DNA of 64,000 nucleotides from Paraburkholderia monticola (GCF_001580545.1 NZ_LRBG01000037.1:558001-622000); one strand, 5' to 3'. Shown: positions 16,929 to 26,168, counted from the stretch's first letter. The notes: generated by a model not told the origin, from the letters alone. Numbers and translations: made by a program.

Positions 16929-18092
16929 TCAGGAAAGAGGGAGAGCCAGTCGCGCTATCTCTGCGAAGTATCGCGCGCCGGTGAGCAAAATGTTGTCGTT
17001 GAAGTCGTACGTGGCGTTGTGGAGCGGAATACCTCCTTCCTTCCCTGTATCACCGTTGCCAATGAAAATAAAGTTGCCCGGTACGGCCTGGAGGAACGCG
17101 CCGAAATCCTCGGAAATCATCATGGGCTGCACGTTGGCGTCGACCTGGTCCGTGCCGGCGATATTGCGGGCCGCCGCAACGGCAAGGTCAACATATTCCG
17201 GTGAGTTCACGGTGGGCGCAAATTCGTGCGTGTATTCGAACGTACATTCAGCCCCGTGCGCATGACAGATGCCTTCGCTGATTTCGCGCATGCGGGTCGC
17301 CAGCATCGTCTGGACTTCGGGTGCATAGCTGCGGGTATCACCCTTGATCGTCACGTTCGATGGGATGACGTTGCGGATACCGTCCGTGATGAATTGCGTG
17401 CAGGAGACCACCGCCTGCAGGCTCGGATCAAGATTGCGGGACACAATTGTCTGTAATGCCAGCACGATTTGCGACGCGATCACGATGGGATCGATGCCCA
17501 TGTGGGGCCTCGCTGCATGCGTGCCACGGGCCTTGATGTGAATGACGAAATTGTCTTCGCTGGCCATGATGCCGCCGGCACGCGTCGCGAATGTCCCGGC
17601 GGGCATGCCAGGCATATTGTGCGCGCCAAAGATGGCGTCGACGGGATATCGCTCGAAGAGCCCGTCTTTCATCATCGCTTTCGCGCCGCGGCCATGTTCT
17701 TCGGCCGGCTGAAAAATAAATCGCACAGTGCCGCTGAAGTCCCTTCGTTCGGCAAGCAGACGCGCCGCGCCGAGAACCATCGACATATGCCCATCGTGTC
17801 CACAGGCGTGCATTTTGCCTTGCGTTCGCGAGGCATGCGGGCGGTCCGGTGCGTTCTCCGCGATATTCAACGCATCCATGTCGGCTCGCAGGCCAATCAC
17901 GCCGCGGCCGTTGCCGACTGCGAGGTTGGCGACCAGACCCGTGCCGCCGATTCCCCGGTGCACGTCAAGGCCGAGCGCTGTCAAAGCTCTCGCGACATAG
18001 TCCGAAGTGGCAACTTCCTCAAAACCGGTTTCCGGGTTCCGATGCAGATGCCGACGCCAACTCTTCAATTGCGATTGCAAGGAGCTTTCCAT
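16929..18092 (-). CDS. M20-family amidohydrolase (hippurate hydrolase/aminoacylase type)
   Basis: A 387-residue metallo-amidohydrolase of the M20D/HipO group, close to the usual length. Metal-site motifs are GLRADMDALNI, MHACGHDGHMSMVLGAA (Cys and His ligands), FQPAEEHGRGAKAM (catalytic Glu pair), FGAHNMPGMP and MISEDFGAFL. The dimerisation domain is marked by ARGTHAARPHMGIDPI. AAGGGA precedes ATG 18092. It lies 36 bases downstream of the diaminopropionate ammonia-lyase gene on the same strand, so the two are probably one transcript. By analogy with the E. coli ygeX-ygeY neighbourhood, it may release diaminopropionate or a related amino acid from an N-acyl or peptide conjugate (inference). 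Confidence 0.92.
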   Translation of the reverse strand: MESSLQSQLKSWRRHLHRNPETGFEEVATSDYVARALTALGLDVHRGIGGTGLVANLAVGNGRGVIGLRADMDALNIAENAPDRPHASRTQGKMHACGHDGHMSMVLGAARLLAERRDFSGTVRFIFQPAEEHGRGAKAMMKDGLFERYPVDAIFGAHNMPGMPAGTFATRAGGIMASEDNFVIHIKARGTHAARPHMGIDPIVIASQIVLALQTIVSRNLDPSLQAVVSCTQFITDGIRNVIPSNVTIKGDTRSYAPEVQTMLATRMREISEGICHAHGAECTFEYTHEFAPTVNSPEYVDLAVAAARNIAGTDQVDANVQPMMISEDFGAFLQAVPGNFIFIGNGDTGKEGGIPLHNATYDFNDNILLTGARYFAEIARLALPLS

Positions 18093-18128
18093 AGTGCGTA
18101 TCCCTTTCCGATGGCGATCTGGATTGTC

Positions 18129-19358
18129 TTATCGAATCGTGGCTTCCAGCCACTGAGCCTGGCGTGCAAGAACCGAGTCGGCCGTCTCGCCTACACATTC
18201 GCTATAGACTGACGGCGCCGTCGCTCCCTCCGTGCTGATCACCAGAACGCGTGATTGCCCGTTCAAACCGATGGTGTGCGCCAGTTGTGAATCGCGCATC
18301 ACTACTTCGACACCGGCATAGCCTGCTGCCCCGGATTCGCCGATTACGAGCGGAATGTCTGCGCCGGTTCCCGCCGCAAGTCTACCCATTGCCCGGATCG
18401 CATCTTCATCGCCGATCGTCATGAAGTCGTCGATGCACCGTTCGAGAATCTTCCACGCGAGTGGTGAAGCTTCGCCGCACGCAAGACCTGCCATGACCGA
18501 ATCGACGGAGCCAGTCGCTTTCGCCGCGCGGCCTTCGAGCGCGCTTTGATACAGGCAATCCGCCTGCCGCGGCTCGACGACGACGAAGCGCGGCCGTTTG
18601 GGGCCATGAATCTGCCAAAGATAGCTGGCGACCCCAGCAGCGAGACCGCCGACACCGCCTTGCAGAAATACGTGCGTGAAAGCGGATTCGTCCGCATGGC
18701 TTTCCGACTGCTCGACGATCTCCGCAGCGATCGCGCCATAGCCCTGCATAACGTCGCGAGGAATGGCTTCATATCCTTCATAGGATGTGTCTGAGACCAC
18801 GTGCCAGCCGTTTTCCTTCGCAAGGCGTGCGGCTTCTTCCACCGACCCGTCGTAGTTTCCCCGAACGCGAATGATTTGCGCGCCATACGCAGCGATGGCC
18901 TGCTCGCGCTCGGCGCTCACGTTGGCGTGCAAGACGACCACGCAATTGCAGCCGATCGTTTGCGCTGCAGCGGCCAAGGCCTTGCCATGGTTGCCGTCGG
19001 TCGCGCTGATCACGACGAGGTTCGTGAGCATTGCCTTGTAGCGCCCCTCGATCAAGCCCTTCGGATCGAGATCATGCTCGGGCCACAAACGCAGGATCAG
19101 GCGTACGAGCGCGATCGGCGCGCCCAGAGCCTTGAAGCTTCCGAGTGGTGACCGGACGGATTCGTCCTTGATGCTCAGACGCGCCACGCCGAGTCGTGCC
19201 GCCGCATCGGGCAGATCCCATAGAGGCGTGGCAGACGAACTGAGAAGCTTCCAGTTCTTGAGCCATTGACGGCTCTGTTCAGCGGACTCGACACTCAGAA
19301 TGGTCTTCAGTTCGTTGGGATAGTCAGTGTGCGACGCGCGCTTGTTAGCGATCAGCAT
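18129..19358 (-). CDS. ygeX: Diaminopropionate ammonia-lyase
   Basis: A 409-residue PLP enzyme of fold type II. The Schiff-base lysine is K76 in RSPLGSFKALG, at the position expected from the E. coli enzyme. Other family features are SATDGNHGKALAAAAQ (the substrate and cofactor loop), HVVSDTSYEGYE (typical of diaminopropionate ammonia-lyases), FLQGGVGGLAAG (phosphate-binding glycine loop) and GESGAAGYAG. The enzyme converts 2,3-diaminopropionate to pyruvate and two ammonia. GGAG lies about 10 bases before ATG 19358. It is divergent from an Lrp-family gene that probably controls it and is followed by an M20 amidohydrolase gene. Confidence 0.92.
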   Translation of the reverse strand: MLIANKRASHTDYPNELKTILSVESAEQSRQWLKNWKLLSSSATPLWDLPDAAARLGVARLSIKDESVRSPLGSFKALGAPIALVRLILRLWPEHDLDPKGLIEGRYKAMLTNLVVISATDGNHGKALAAAAQTIGCNCVVVLHANVSAEREQAIAAYGAQIIRVRGNYDGSVEEAARLAKENGWHVVSDTSYEGYEAIPRDVMQGYGAIAAEIVEQSESHADESAFTHVFLQGGVGGLAAGVASYLWQIHGPKRPRFVVVEPRQADCLYQSALEGRAAKATGSVDSVMAGLACGEASPLAWKILERCIDDFMTIGDEDAIRAMGRLAAGTGADIPLVIGESGAAGYAGVEVVMRDSQLAHTIGLNGQSRVLVISTEGATAPSVYSECVGETADSVLARQAQWLEATIR

Positions 19359-19527
19359 TGCGGTGAGGCTCCAGTGAGTAAGTGTCCGAGGCGGACCGTC
19401 GCATCACCTCCTCGGAAGTCGACGCGTCAGCCAATGACAAAATAATATTGCTTGACACCATTGAATTAATCTCCAAATCTAGGGTCATCGCGCAATAATT
19501 TCTCGCATTTATGCTGGGACTCACACC
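19359..19527. promoter_or_regulatory. Divergent promoter region between ygeX and the Lrp-type regulator gene
   Basis: This 169-base region is the AT-richest part of the block. It holds TTGACA (about 19453) and the related words AATATTGC and GCAATAAT about 45 bases apart in inverted orientation, which could be Lrp-type sites. The divergent layout is the classic arrangement for an Lrp/AsnC regulator and its target. The exact site assignment is inference. Confidence 0.5.
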
Positions 19528-20004
19528 ATGGCTATCACCCTCGATGTATTCGATCGCAAACTGCTCGCCGAGGTCCAGCAGGACGCTCAACTGCCCCAAA
19601 ATGAACTTGGCGCGCGGGTCAATCTCTCGACTGCCGCCGTGAACCGCCGTCTGCGCCGCCTAGCCGAGGACGGCGTGATTGACCGGTATGCGGCTATCGT
19701 CTCGCCCGAAAAGGTGGGATGTCCTCTTACTATTGTTTCCATGGTGGAAGTCGAGAGTGAGCAAATCGATCTGCTCGATTCCATGAAGCGGACCTTTGAA
19801 CGGTGTCCACAGATTCAGCAGTGCTACTACGTCGCGGGCGAGTGGGACTTCGTACTGATCCTGACGGTGCGGGACATGGAGCAATACAACGACCTGACCC
19901 GGCAGCTTTTCTTTTCCAATAACAACGTCAAGCGCTTCAAGACGCTCGTGAGCATGAGCCGGGTAAAGGTCGGGCTAGGCGTACCGGTAGATATCGACGA
20001 CTGA
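19528..20004 (+). CDS. Lrp/AsnC-family transcriptional regulator
   Basis: A 158-residue regulator of normal length. The N-terminal helix-turn-helix spans about residues 5-60 (LDVFDRKLLAEVQQDAQLPQ, then LSTAAVNRRLRRLAEDGVI). The RAM ligand-binding domain follows (VSMVEVESEQIDLLDSMKRT, CYYVAGEWDFVLILTVRD). The GEWDFVL stretch is the usual effector-site region binding an amino acid. Divergent transcription from the diaminopropionate ammonia-lyase gene suggests it is the local activator or repressor, sensing diaminopropionate or a related amino acid (inference). Confidence 0.93.
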   Translation: MAITLDVFDRKLLAEVQQDAQLPQNELGARVNLSTAAVNRRLRRLAEDGVIDRYAAIVSPEKVGCPLTIVSMVEVESEQIDLLDSMKRTFERCPQIQQCYYVAGEWDFVLILTVRDMEQYNDLTRQLFFSNNNVKRFKTLVSMSRVKVGLGVPVDIDD

Positions 20005-20128
20005 AGTAGATTCCGGTCGGCAGCCGGGCACCGGGCAGCCTGTCTGTTGCACGGCCGCCGGCGCACCACCGAAGATCCCCCGTCGTTTCCGCGTTTGACA
20101 TCGAATTGTCCATCGCGACGATAGTGGC

Positions 20129-21265
20129 CTATCTGACGACGCTCGCGTCGTGCCAGTCGCCTTGGCCAAACTGCCGGACAGTAATCGCGCCGTTGCGAAT
20201 GTCGCCGTTTTCGTCAAACTTGATCGGTCCCGTCACACCGTCCAGTGCCAGGTTCCGAAGCTTGGGCAGATAGACTTTCGGATCGACCGAGTCGGCAGCC
20301 TGCATCGCACCGGCCATCGACATCACGGCGTCATACGCGTACGGCGCGTAGAGTTGCACAGGAACGCCGAACCGCTGCTGGTAGCGTTTGAAGAAGGCGT
20401 CTCCCTGCGGCATTTTCGACGGCGGCACGCCCGCCAGCGTGCAATACGTGCCGCTGTTCATCGCGGCGCCCGCGAGCTTGATGAATTGCGGCGTACAGGC
20501 CTCATCACCCGCGATCAGTTTGGCCTTCAGACCGAGCTTCTGGGCTTGCTGGACGAATGCGGCCGCTTGCGTATCTCCACCGGTGAAGACGATCCCGTCG
20601 GGAACGTGGCTCTTGAGGGTCGTGAGGACGGCCATCCAGTTAGTGGTTTTGTCGGTCCCGTATTCACGTGCGACGACGGTGCCTCCCGAAGCCTTGACCG
20701 CCTTTTCGACTTCGTCGGCGAGTCCCTGTCCGTAGGCTGTTCGATCGTCGACGATCGCGATCTTTGTCGCCTTGAGGTCCTTCACCAGATAGGTGCCGAT
20801 GACCGTGCCTTGCCGCACGTCGTTCGCGACCATGCGGAAGACGTTCTTGTAGCCCTGCGCGGTGAGCTTGGGGTTGGTTGCGGACTCGGTGATCATCGGT
20901 ATGCCGGCATCCGAGTAGATCTTCGAAGCAGGAATCGACGTGCCGGAATTGGCGTGGCCGACCACACCTGCCACGCGGTCGTCGACCAATTTTTGCGCAA
21001 CGGTCACAGCGGTCTTCGGGTCGGCCGCGTCGTCCTGCGAATCCAGTACGAATGTGACCGGCTGCCCTCCGATACGAAGTTTCTTCGTGTTCAGATCCTC
21101 GATCGCGAGCCGCACGCCGTTCTCGTCGTCCTTGCCTATGTGAGACAGCTCCCCAGTCAATGGTGATACCTGGCCTATCTTGATCGTGACGTCAGCCTTT
21201 GCCAAAAACGGCTGCACCGCGAACATCACCGTCATAAGAGGAGGGATGAATTTAAGATTTTTCAT
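20129..21265 (-). CDS. Branched-chain amino acid-type ABC transporter substrate-binding protein
   Basis: A 378-residue periplasmic binding protein of the LivK/LivJ family with a signal peptide ending near residue 24 (FLAKADVTIKIG). Family motifs are SPLTGELSHIGKDDENGVRLA, VGHANSGTSIPASKIY, the AYGQGLADEV hinge region, FTGGDTQAAAFVQQA and YAPYAYDAV. No permease or ATPase genes lie next to it, so it must borrow a LIV-type transporter elsewhere or be an orphan sensor. It converges on the Lrp-type gene. Its proximity to the diaminopropionate block suggests an amino-acid ligand, not proven. Confidence 0.92.
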   Translation of the reverse strand: MKNLKFIPPLMTVMFAVQPFLAKADVTIKIGQVSPLTGELSHIGKDDENGVRLAIEDLNTKKLRIGGQPVTFVLDSQDDAADPKTAVTVAQKLVDDRVAGVVGHANSGTSIPASKIYSDAGIPMITESATNPKLTAQGYKNVFRMVANDVRQGTVIGTYLVKDLKATKIAIVDDRTAYGQGLADEVEKAVKASGGTVVAREYGTDKTTNWMAVLTTLKSHVPDGIVFTGGDTQAAAFVQQAQKLGLKAKLIAGDEACTPQFIKLAGAAMNSGTYCTLAGVPPSKMPQGDAFFKRYQQRFGVPVQLYAPYAYDAVMSMAGAMQAADSVDPKVYLPKLRNLALDGVTGPIKFDENGDIRNGAITVRQFGQGDWHDASVVR

Positions 21266-22348
21266 GCTCGGGCGCTCGCTAGGTTGCGTCGATGAATTGA
21301 AGGAAACTCCGGCACTTCCGCGGCCGTTTCTGATCGCGTGATTCTGTAACGATGGTAAGAGGGCGCGGCGATAGCCAAAATCCGCCGATTGCCTTGCGAT
21401 GCAATTTCTGATCGTTCGGATGAGGAAAAGTGAGAGATTTTTGCCAGCTGTGTCGCCGCGAGAATGCGGTCAAACGATGATGGTCGGTAAAGCGACAATC
21501 GCGTCGCGAACTGTAAGGAGGTGCAAGTATCAAGCGTGACGGCACTATCGCGAATCCCGATGCTTCGCTCACATCCGGCAGCAACGGGCGCGGCTGCTAT
21601 GGCTCACGCAACGGTCGTTCGCGCGTGTATTGCGGGGGACCGAAGTGGGTCGAAACTGCGCCTACGTTCGCGTGAGGCCTGACATTTGCGGCTACCGAGG
21701 GGCGAATGTCGGGAAAGCGAAGTACTGCCGCCTCACGAGCGCCGATGCCTGAGTGTCGGGAATGGCCGAAACACCGCCGTCGGTCATTGGGGAGCGCTCT
21801 AATCCGCACCAGCCATCGTATGAAGCTTTCGTCGGATGGACGAGAACGGCACAGCGCGGATACATGGTCGCGCAGCCGGGCGCTTACGCCGTAACCTTTG
21901 CACGTTCAGCGTTTGGACGACCCGGCAGTTGACGCGGAGGCGGCTGGTTGACGTGGTGCGCCGGTTCTATGCCGTTCTCCGAAAGCGTACGTCATTCAGA
22001 AAGCGTACAGTCTTTTACGGGTTCCGTGTCCATAGCGACGCCGTTATACCGCCACTGCCGGACTGGCACCGGTTCGTCGGCGAGTGGGTGAGCCTCTACC
22101 CCTCCCAACTTCGACACAAACTCAGCACGTGGCGCTTTGCCGGCGCGTCGCCTGACTGGTGGCGCTCATTCGACTTCGCGAAATTTGCGGACCTGCTAGA
22201 CCTGCGGCTTGGTGTCGAGGTCGCGGCTGAAACTGGCAGAAGCCAGAAGCCAGAAGCCAGAGGGGAGAAGGCAGAAGGCAGAAGGCACGAGAGGATTCCC
22301 CGTAACACAGGAAGGCAACGCTGGAACCCCCGGCAAAAAGGAAGGGAC
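21266..22348. other. Intergenic region upstream of pgm, with a possible gene fragment
   Basis: About 1.1 kb with no whole gene. The pgm reading frame is open backwards from 22349 to 21836. Within it the stretch about 21960-22230 has GC-rich third positions and protein-like composition (PDWHRFVGEWVSLYPSQL, WWRSFDFAKFADLLDL). It may be a gene fragment of unknown family, but it lacks a ribosome site and is not part of phosphoglucomutase. Heptamer repeats follow at 22237-22287. The rest shows nothing I recognise. Confidence 0.4.
22237..22287. repeat. Two adjacent triplicated heptamers upstream of pgm
   Basis: CAGAAGC occurs three times head to tail at 22237-22257, and GAAGGCA three times at 22267-22287. 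Rotated, the units are AGAAGCC and AGAAGGC and differ by one base. The array ends about 60 bases before the pgm start and could vary in copy number by slippage, changing promoter or leader spacing (inference). Confidence 0.75.
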
Positions 22349-23980
22349 ATGACAATCCGAAACATTGCAACACAACCCATCCCCGGGCAAAAGCCCGGCA
22401 CGTCGGGGCTGCGCAAGAAGGTGACGGCTTTCATGCAGCCTGGCTACCTCGAGAATTTCGTGCAGTCGATCTTCGACTCGCTCGAGGGCAGTGCCGGACA
22501 AACTCTCGTGCTGGGCGGCGACGGGCGTTTCTATAATCGCGCCGCCGTGCAGACGATCCTGAAGATGGCGGCCGCCAACGGCTTCGGCAAGGTGCTGGTG
22601 GGCCGCGGCGGGCTGTTCTCGACGCCGGCGATCAGTTGCGTGATCCGAAAGACCGGCGCGTTCGGCGGCATCGTGCTGTCCGCCAGTCACAATCCGGGCG
22701 GCGCAGACGGTGACTTCGGGATCAAGTACAACATCGCCAACGGTGGCCCCGCGCCAGAAAAGGTGACCGACGCGATCTACACGCGCACCGGCACAATTAC
22801 GGCGTACCGGATCAGCGATGCGCCCGACGTCGATCTGGACGCGCCTGGCACGCATACGATCGAGAACATGACCGTCGAGGTCGTCGACCCGGTTGCCGAC
22901 TACGCCGAGCTGATGCAGCGGCTGTTCGACTTCGACGCGATCCGCGCGCTGTTTGCGCGCGGCTTCACGATGCGCTTCGACGCCATGAGCGCCATCGGCG
23001 GCCCGTATGCGAAGGCGATTATCGAAGGCATGCTCGGCGCGCCGGCCGGCACCGTCGTCAACGGGGAGCCACTCGAGGACTTTGGCGGCCATCATCCCGA
23101 CCCGAACCCCGTGAACGCCGCCGATCTGATTGGCTGCATGAGCGGCGCGGCGGCGCCGGATTTCGGCGCGGCCTCTGACGGCGACGCCGATCGCAACATG
23201 ATCGTCGGCCGCGACTTCTGCGTCGCGCCATCGGATAGTCTCGCGGTCCTCGCCGCGAACGCGACGCTCGCGCCGGGCTACCGCGACGGCCTCGCGGGCA
23301 TCGCACGTTCGATGCCGACCTCGACGGCCGCGGACCGCGTCGCCGCCGGGTTAGGCATTCGCTGCTACGAAACGCCGACCGGCTGGAAGTTCTTCGGCAA
23401 CCTGCTCGACGCCGGCATGGCGACGCTCTGCGGCGAGGAAAGCTACGGCACCGGCTCGAACCACATCCGCGAGAAGGACGGCCTGTGGGCGGTGCTGTTC
23501 TGGCTGAACATCCTCGCCGCGACCGGCAAACCCGTCGAGGCGATCGTGCGCGAGCACTGGGCGCGCTTCGGCCGCAACTACTACTCGCGGCACGATTACG
23601 AGGCGATCGACAGCGCGGCAGCGGACGCGCTAGTGACGCACTTGCGCGCGCAGCTGCCATCGCTGCCTGGCCAGCGACTCGATGACTACATGGTCGAAAC
23701 CGCCGACGATTTCTCGTACACGGACCCGGTGGACGGCTCGGAGTCGCAGAAGCAGGGCGTGCGGATCGTCTTTGCGGAAGGTTCGCGCATTGTCTTCCGG
23801 CTGTCTGGCACCGGCACCGAAGGCGCGACGCTGCGCGTCTATCTCGAACGCTACGAGGCCGACAGCTCGAAACATGACATCTCCACGCAGACGGCGCTCG
23901 CCGGCCTGATTGCCGTCGCCGGCCGGGTGGCCGACATCGCGGTCCGCACCGGCAGGAACGCACCGACCGTCGTAACCTGA
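22349..23980 (+). CDS. pgm: Phosphoglucomutase (alpha-D-glucose-specific)
   Basis: A 543-residue phosphohexomutase of the alpha-D-glucose-phosphate-specific type, full length. It interconverts glucose 1-phosphate and glucose 6-phosphate. The phospho-serine loop is LSASHNPGG with S113, the metal-binding loop is SDGDADRNMIVG, the sugar-specificity loop lies in GEESYGTGSNH and the phosphate-binding region is FRLSGTGTEGATLR. ATG 22349 follows GGAAGGGAC; the open frame upstream is not part of the enzyme. It is monocistronic here and provides glucose 1-phosphate for polysaccharide and glycogen precursors. Confidence 0.95.
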   Translation: MTIRNIATQPIPGQKPGTSGLRKKVTAFMQPGYLENFVQSIFDSLEGSAGQTLVLGGDGRFYNRAAVQTILKMAAANGFGKVLVGRGGLFSTPAISCVIRKTGAFGGIVLSASHNPGGADGDFGIKYNIANGGPAPEKVTDAIYTRTGTITAYRISDAPDVDLDAPGTHTIENMTVEVVDPVADYAELMQRLFDFDAIRALFARGFTMRFDAMSAIGGPYAKAIIEGMLGAPAGTVVNGEPLEDFGGHHPDPNPVNAADLIGCMSGAAAPDFGAASDGDADRNMIVGRDFCVAPSDSLAVLAANATLAPGYRDGLAGIARSMPTSTAADRVAAGLGIRCYETPTGWKFFGNLLDAGMATLCGEESYGTGSNHIREKDGLWAVLFWLNILAATGKPVEAIVREHWARFGRNYYSRHDYEAIDSAAADALVTHLRAQLPSLPGQRLDDYMVETADDFSYTDPVDGSESQKQGVRIVFAEGSRIVFRLSGTGTEGATLRVYLERYEADSSKHDISTQTALAGLIAVAGRVADIAVRTGRNAPTVVT

Positions 23981-24083
23981 TTGCGGCTTTGCGAACTTGA
24001 CTGGTGGAGTTAGCAGACGGTGAAGCCCCAAGGTTTTGCATGCTCTCGTTTGCGCCGAGGTCATGCTCGCACCTTTGGTTTGT

Positions 24084-24425
24084 CTAATGCTCCGTGTTTC
24101 CGGCGTTCGCACGCGCGTCACTTGAATCTGCCAACGTGGCAGGAGCTAGCCATTTAAAGGTTGCGAGCGACTTACCCTTGAACTGACATTCCGCTTTGGC
24201 AGGTACGACGGTATTTAAGCGCTGATCTTCGACCACGCCAGTTACCAGCACCGAGCGGCCGTCACGCGACGGTTCGCTTTTACTCACCGACACGAGCGCG
24301 GGTTCTGCTTTGCTTTGCATCATTTGCTCGCACTGATCGGCGTTTTTTTCGGCTACGCTCGCACACCCAGCGAAAGACGCCGCGGCGACAGTGAAAGCGA
24401 TTGTAAGAAGTCTACCTTTCTCCAT
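24084..24425 (-). CDS. Small lipoprotein, unknown function
   Basis: A 113-residue protein with AGGAAAAGG just before ATG 24425. The signal ends in a lipobox SFAGC (C21), giving a lipoprotein of about 93 mature residues. The mature part has a single beta-rich domain (EPALVSVSKSEPSRDGRSVL, then AECQFKGKSLATFKW) of a type seen in many small Burkholderiaceae lipoproteins. The 3' end lies about 100 bases from the pgm stop, facing it. No function can be assigned. Confidence 0.7.
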   Translation of the reverse strand: MEKGRLLTIAFTVAAASFAGCASVAEKNADQCEQMMQSKAEPALVSVSKSEPSRDGRSVLVTGVVEDQRLNTVVPAKAECQFKGKSLATFKWLAPATLADSSDARANAGNTEH

Positions 24426-25091
24426 ACCTTTTCCTCACAACAGCCCAGATTTCCATCGATTCCAGATTCGCACCACTGCGACTGGCAAACGGCGATTCTA
24501 GCGTTTACTTCAGCCCCGAAACGCAAAGGCTGCCTCGTGTCAGAGCGACTCCAAAACGCTCGAGCGCTGGCTTCAGGAAGAAGGCGCCTGCTTCCGGGAT
24601 ATATCGAGCGCGGCGCGCAAGGCAAGGGCACAGTCGTTGATTGACGAGGGACGCCTGTGAGTGGTCGGGGTCGGGAACTTCCGATCACATGGGACTCTGA
24701 AGTCGGGCATAGCCGGCCATTGCGCATTCAATCGGCCTTTCCCGTGGGCGGCCGCCCATTCCGATGCGCTCGGCTGCAGACAGTATGTTTGCACTATCGA
24801 GCCAGCCGTCTGCGCCGAGCCCGGTTGCCCGGCATATCCGATTTGTTGCCCCGGCGCCTCCGCTGACGGCACCTTTCCCGTTCGGAGTATTCGCGATGAC
24901 CACACACGCGTCGAAAGCCGCCTTAAAGGTCGAGGCGACTCGACGGACAGCAACGGGTCGGCTACGGTCCGACGCGCGATGCGCGGCCTGCCGGCTGGGG
25001 CTGGGTCGTAGGCAAGCGCCGTGGTCGGCAGTTATGGGCGGCGCAGGCCACTCTCCTTCCTGAGATCAGGAACGTCCGGTCCGGAAGCTAG
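24426..25091. other. Intergenic region without an intact gene
   Basis: Frames of up to about 120 codons occur on both strands (24573-25011) but are mirror images of one another, rich in Arg, Ala and Pro, and lack ribosome sites. The region looks like degenerate spacer leading into the permease remnants. No RNA gene or transposase was recognised. Confidence 0.4.
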
Positions 25092-25334
25092 TTGGATGTC
25101 CTCATCATGGCGTCGCTCGAGACTTTCGGTCACACGTTGATGCTCCAGGCGCTTCGAAGTGTGCACCTGGGGGTGCTCCATACCGTTTGGTTAGGCGCAC
25201 CTGGCGTTCCCACGCTTTCTAGTTGGGCTTACTTTGGTCAGGCGCCGGACTTGTGGATGACGCTGGGTATATTGCTGATTGCGCTCGGCGGGACCGGAAC
25301 GGTGCTGTTACATGCGCGCGCTCGCGGATCATGA
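25092..25334 (+). pseudogene. C-terminal fragment of an EamA/DMT-family permease
   Basis: An 80-codon frame that reads like the last two or three helices of a drug/metabolite transporter (EamA): FETFGHTLMLQALRSVHLGV is like the family's 'G..L...ALR.AP..V', and FGQAPDLWMTLGILLIALGG matches 'FGE.PD.W...G..LI..G'. The conserved loop between them is altered and the first three quarters of the gene are missing, so it is a truncated remnant. Family assignment is by motif recall. Confidence 0.5.
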
Positions 25335-25605
25335 TTCGGACCGGGTCGATCGGTCGCTGTGTATGCCCATTGCAAATGTATTTAAATGAGTTAGCGGAGG
25401 CGGCGTTCAAAAGGGTACCTCCACAATTCCGGCCGGCGAGCTGAATAAAACGCCTGGATACATGAACGACATTAGGGTTTATACTGATGTCAAAGGCGGT
25501 GAAGCGGTGCGCTTCGCCCGCAGATCGAATACCTATGTCGTCTCGGGACAGCATCGTTACCGGACGACAGCGGGTAGGCCGCCGTCAGACAACCGGAGTC
25601 CCATC

Positions 25606-25761
25606 ATGAAATCGTTCATCTCCGCAGCACTTGCCGCTACCGTTCTGGCCCCGTCCGTGCCCGGATGGCTCGCACGCCTTCGTGACGGAATCCGCGACGC
25701 GTTGAAGACCCGCGCTGAAGTCAGCGCGATCATGGCTGAAGCCTATATGCGTCAACACTGA
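25606..25761 (+). CDS. Small exported-protein-like ORF, 51 residues
   Basis: GGAG lies 8 bases before ATG 25606. The first 17 residues (MKSFISAALAATVLAPS) look like the signal peptide used by many small Burkholderia periplasmic proteins, such as DUF4148 proteins. The rest (WLARLRDGIRDALKTRAEVS) does not continue as that family does. It may be a young fusion, in which a signal sequence is joined to unrelated DNA, or a real small membrane-associated peptide. It sits among decayed transporter genes, which favours decay. Confidence 0.35.
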   Translation: MKSFISAALAATVLAPSVPGWLARLRDGIRDALKTRAEVSAIMAEAYMRQH

Positions 25762-25861
25762 AGCAGGCGAGCAGAATCGCAGTAGGCGATTCCGCTCCGC
25801 CACTGCCGGGAACCAGCGCGCACACCTGTCAAAGGCGCTCGGGTTTGTCAGGCCGCCCCCC

Positions 25862-26168
25862 CGCGAGAGCTTGTCGTCGGCGACCAATTCTCCACGCAGA
25901 AGGTCGTAGTCCCCCTTGTTGATCGGCACGGCGTCAGGCTCGTCGAGCCGGTTCATCGGAATGCCATACGTTTCGCGCGCGCTCCAGGCTGCAAGTGCGG
26001 CGATGATCGTGACGCCAAACTGATCGAGCCGACCGTCATCGGAATATCGTTCGATCCAGGCGGAGCCACCGTCGCAAACAGTGCGGGCGGGAGCGCAGTA
26101 ATCAGCGTGCCGACATTCTGCGCGATAGCCATGGCTGACACACGAGAACGCGTCGGGATAAGCCGAAG
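25862..26168 (-). pseudogene. Frameshifted C-terminal remnant of an MHS-family (MFS) transporter
   Basis: Reading leftwards, LIPTRSRVSAMAIAQNVGTL and FATVAPPGSNDIPMTVG lie in one frame; after about 26020 the similarity moves to a second frame as FGVTIIAALAAWSARETYG, then DAVPINKGDYDLLRGEL. Joined, these correspond to the last helices and cytoplasmic tail of metabolite:H+ symporters of the MHS group (family pattern 'FPTRVR.SG.A...N.G'). The N-terminal two thirds are missing. This is a truncated and frameshifted gene. The family is recognised from memory, not by search. Confidence 0.6.

Noticed and set aside
22237..22287. CRISPR array
   Set aside because: Units are 7 bp without spacers; this is a short tandem repeat.
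21836..22348. Using 21836 as the pgm start
   Set aside because: ATG 22349 follows GGAAGGGAC and gives the standard enzyme length of 543 residues.
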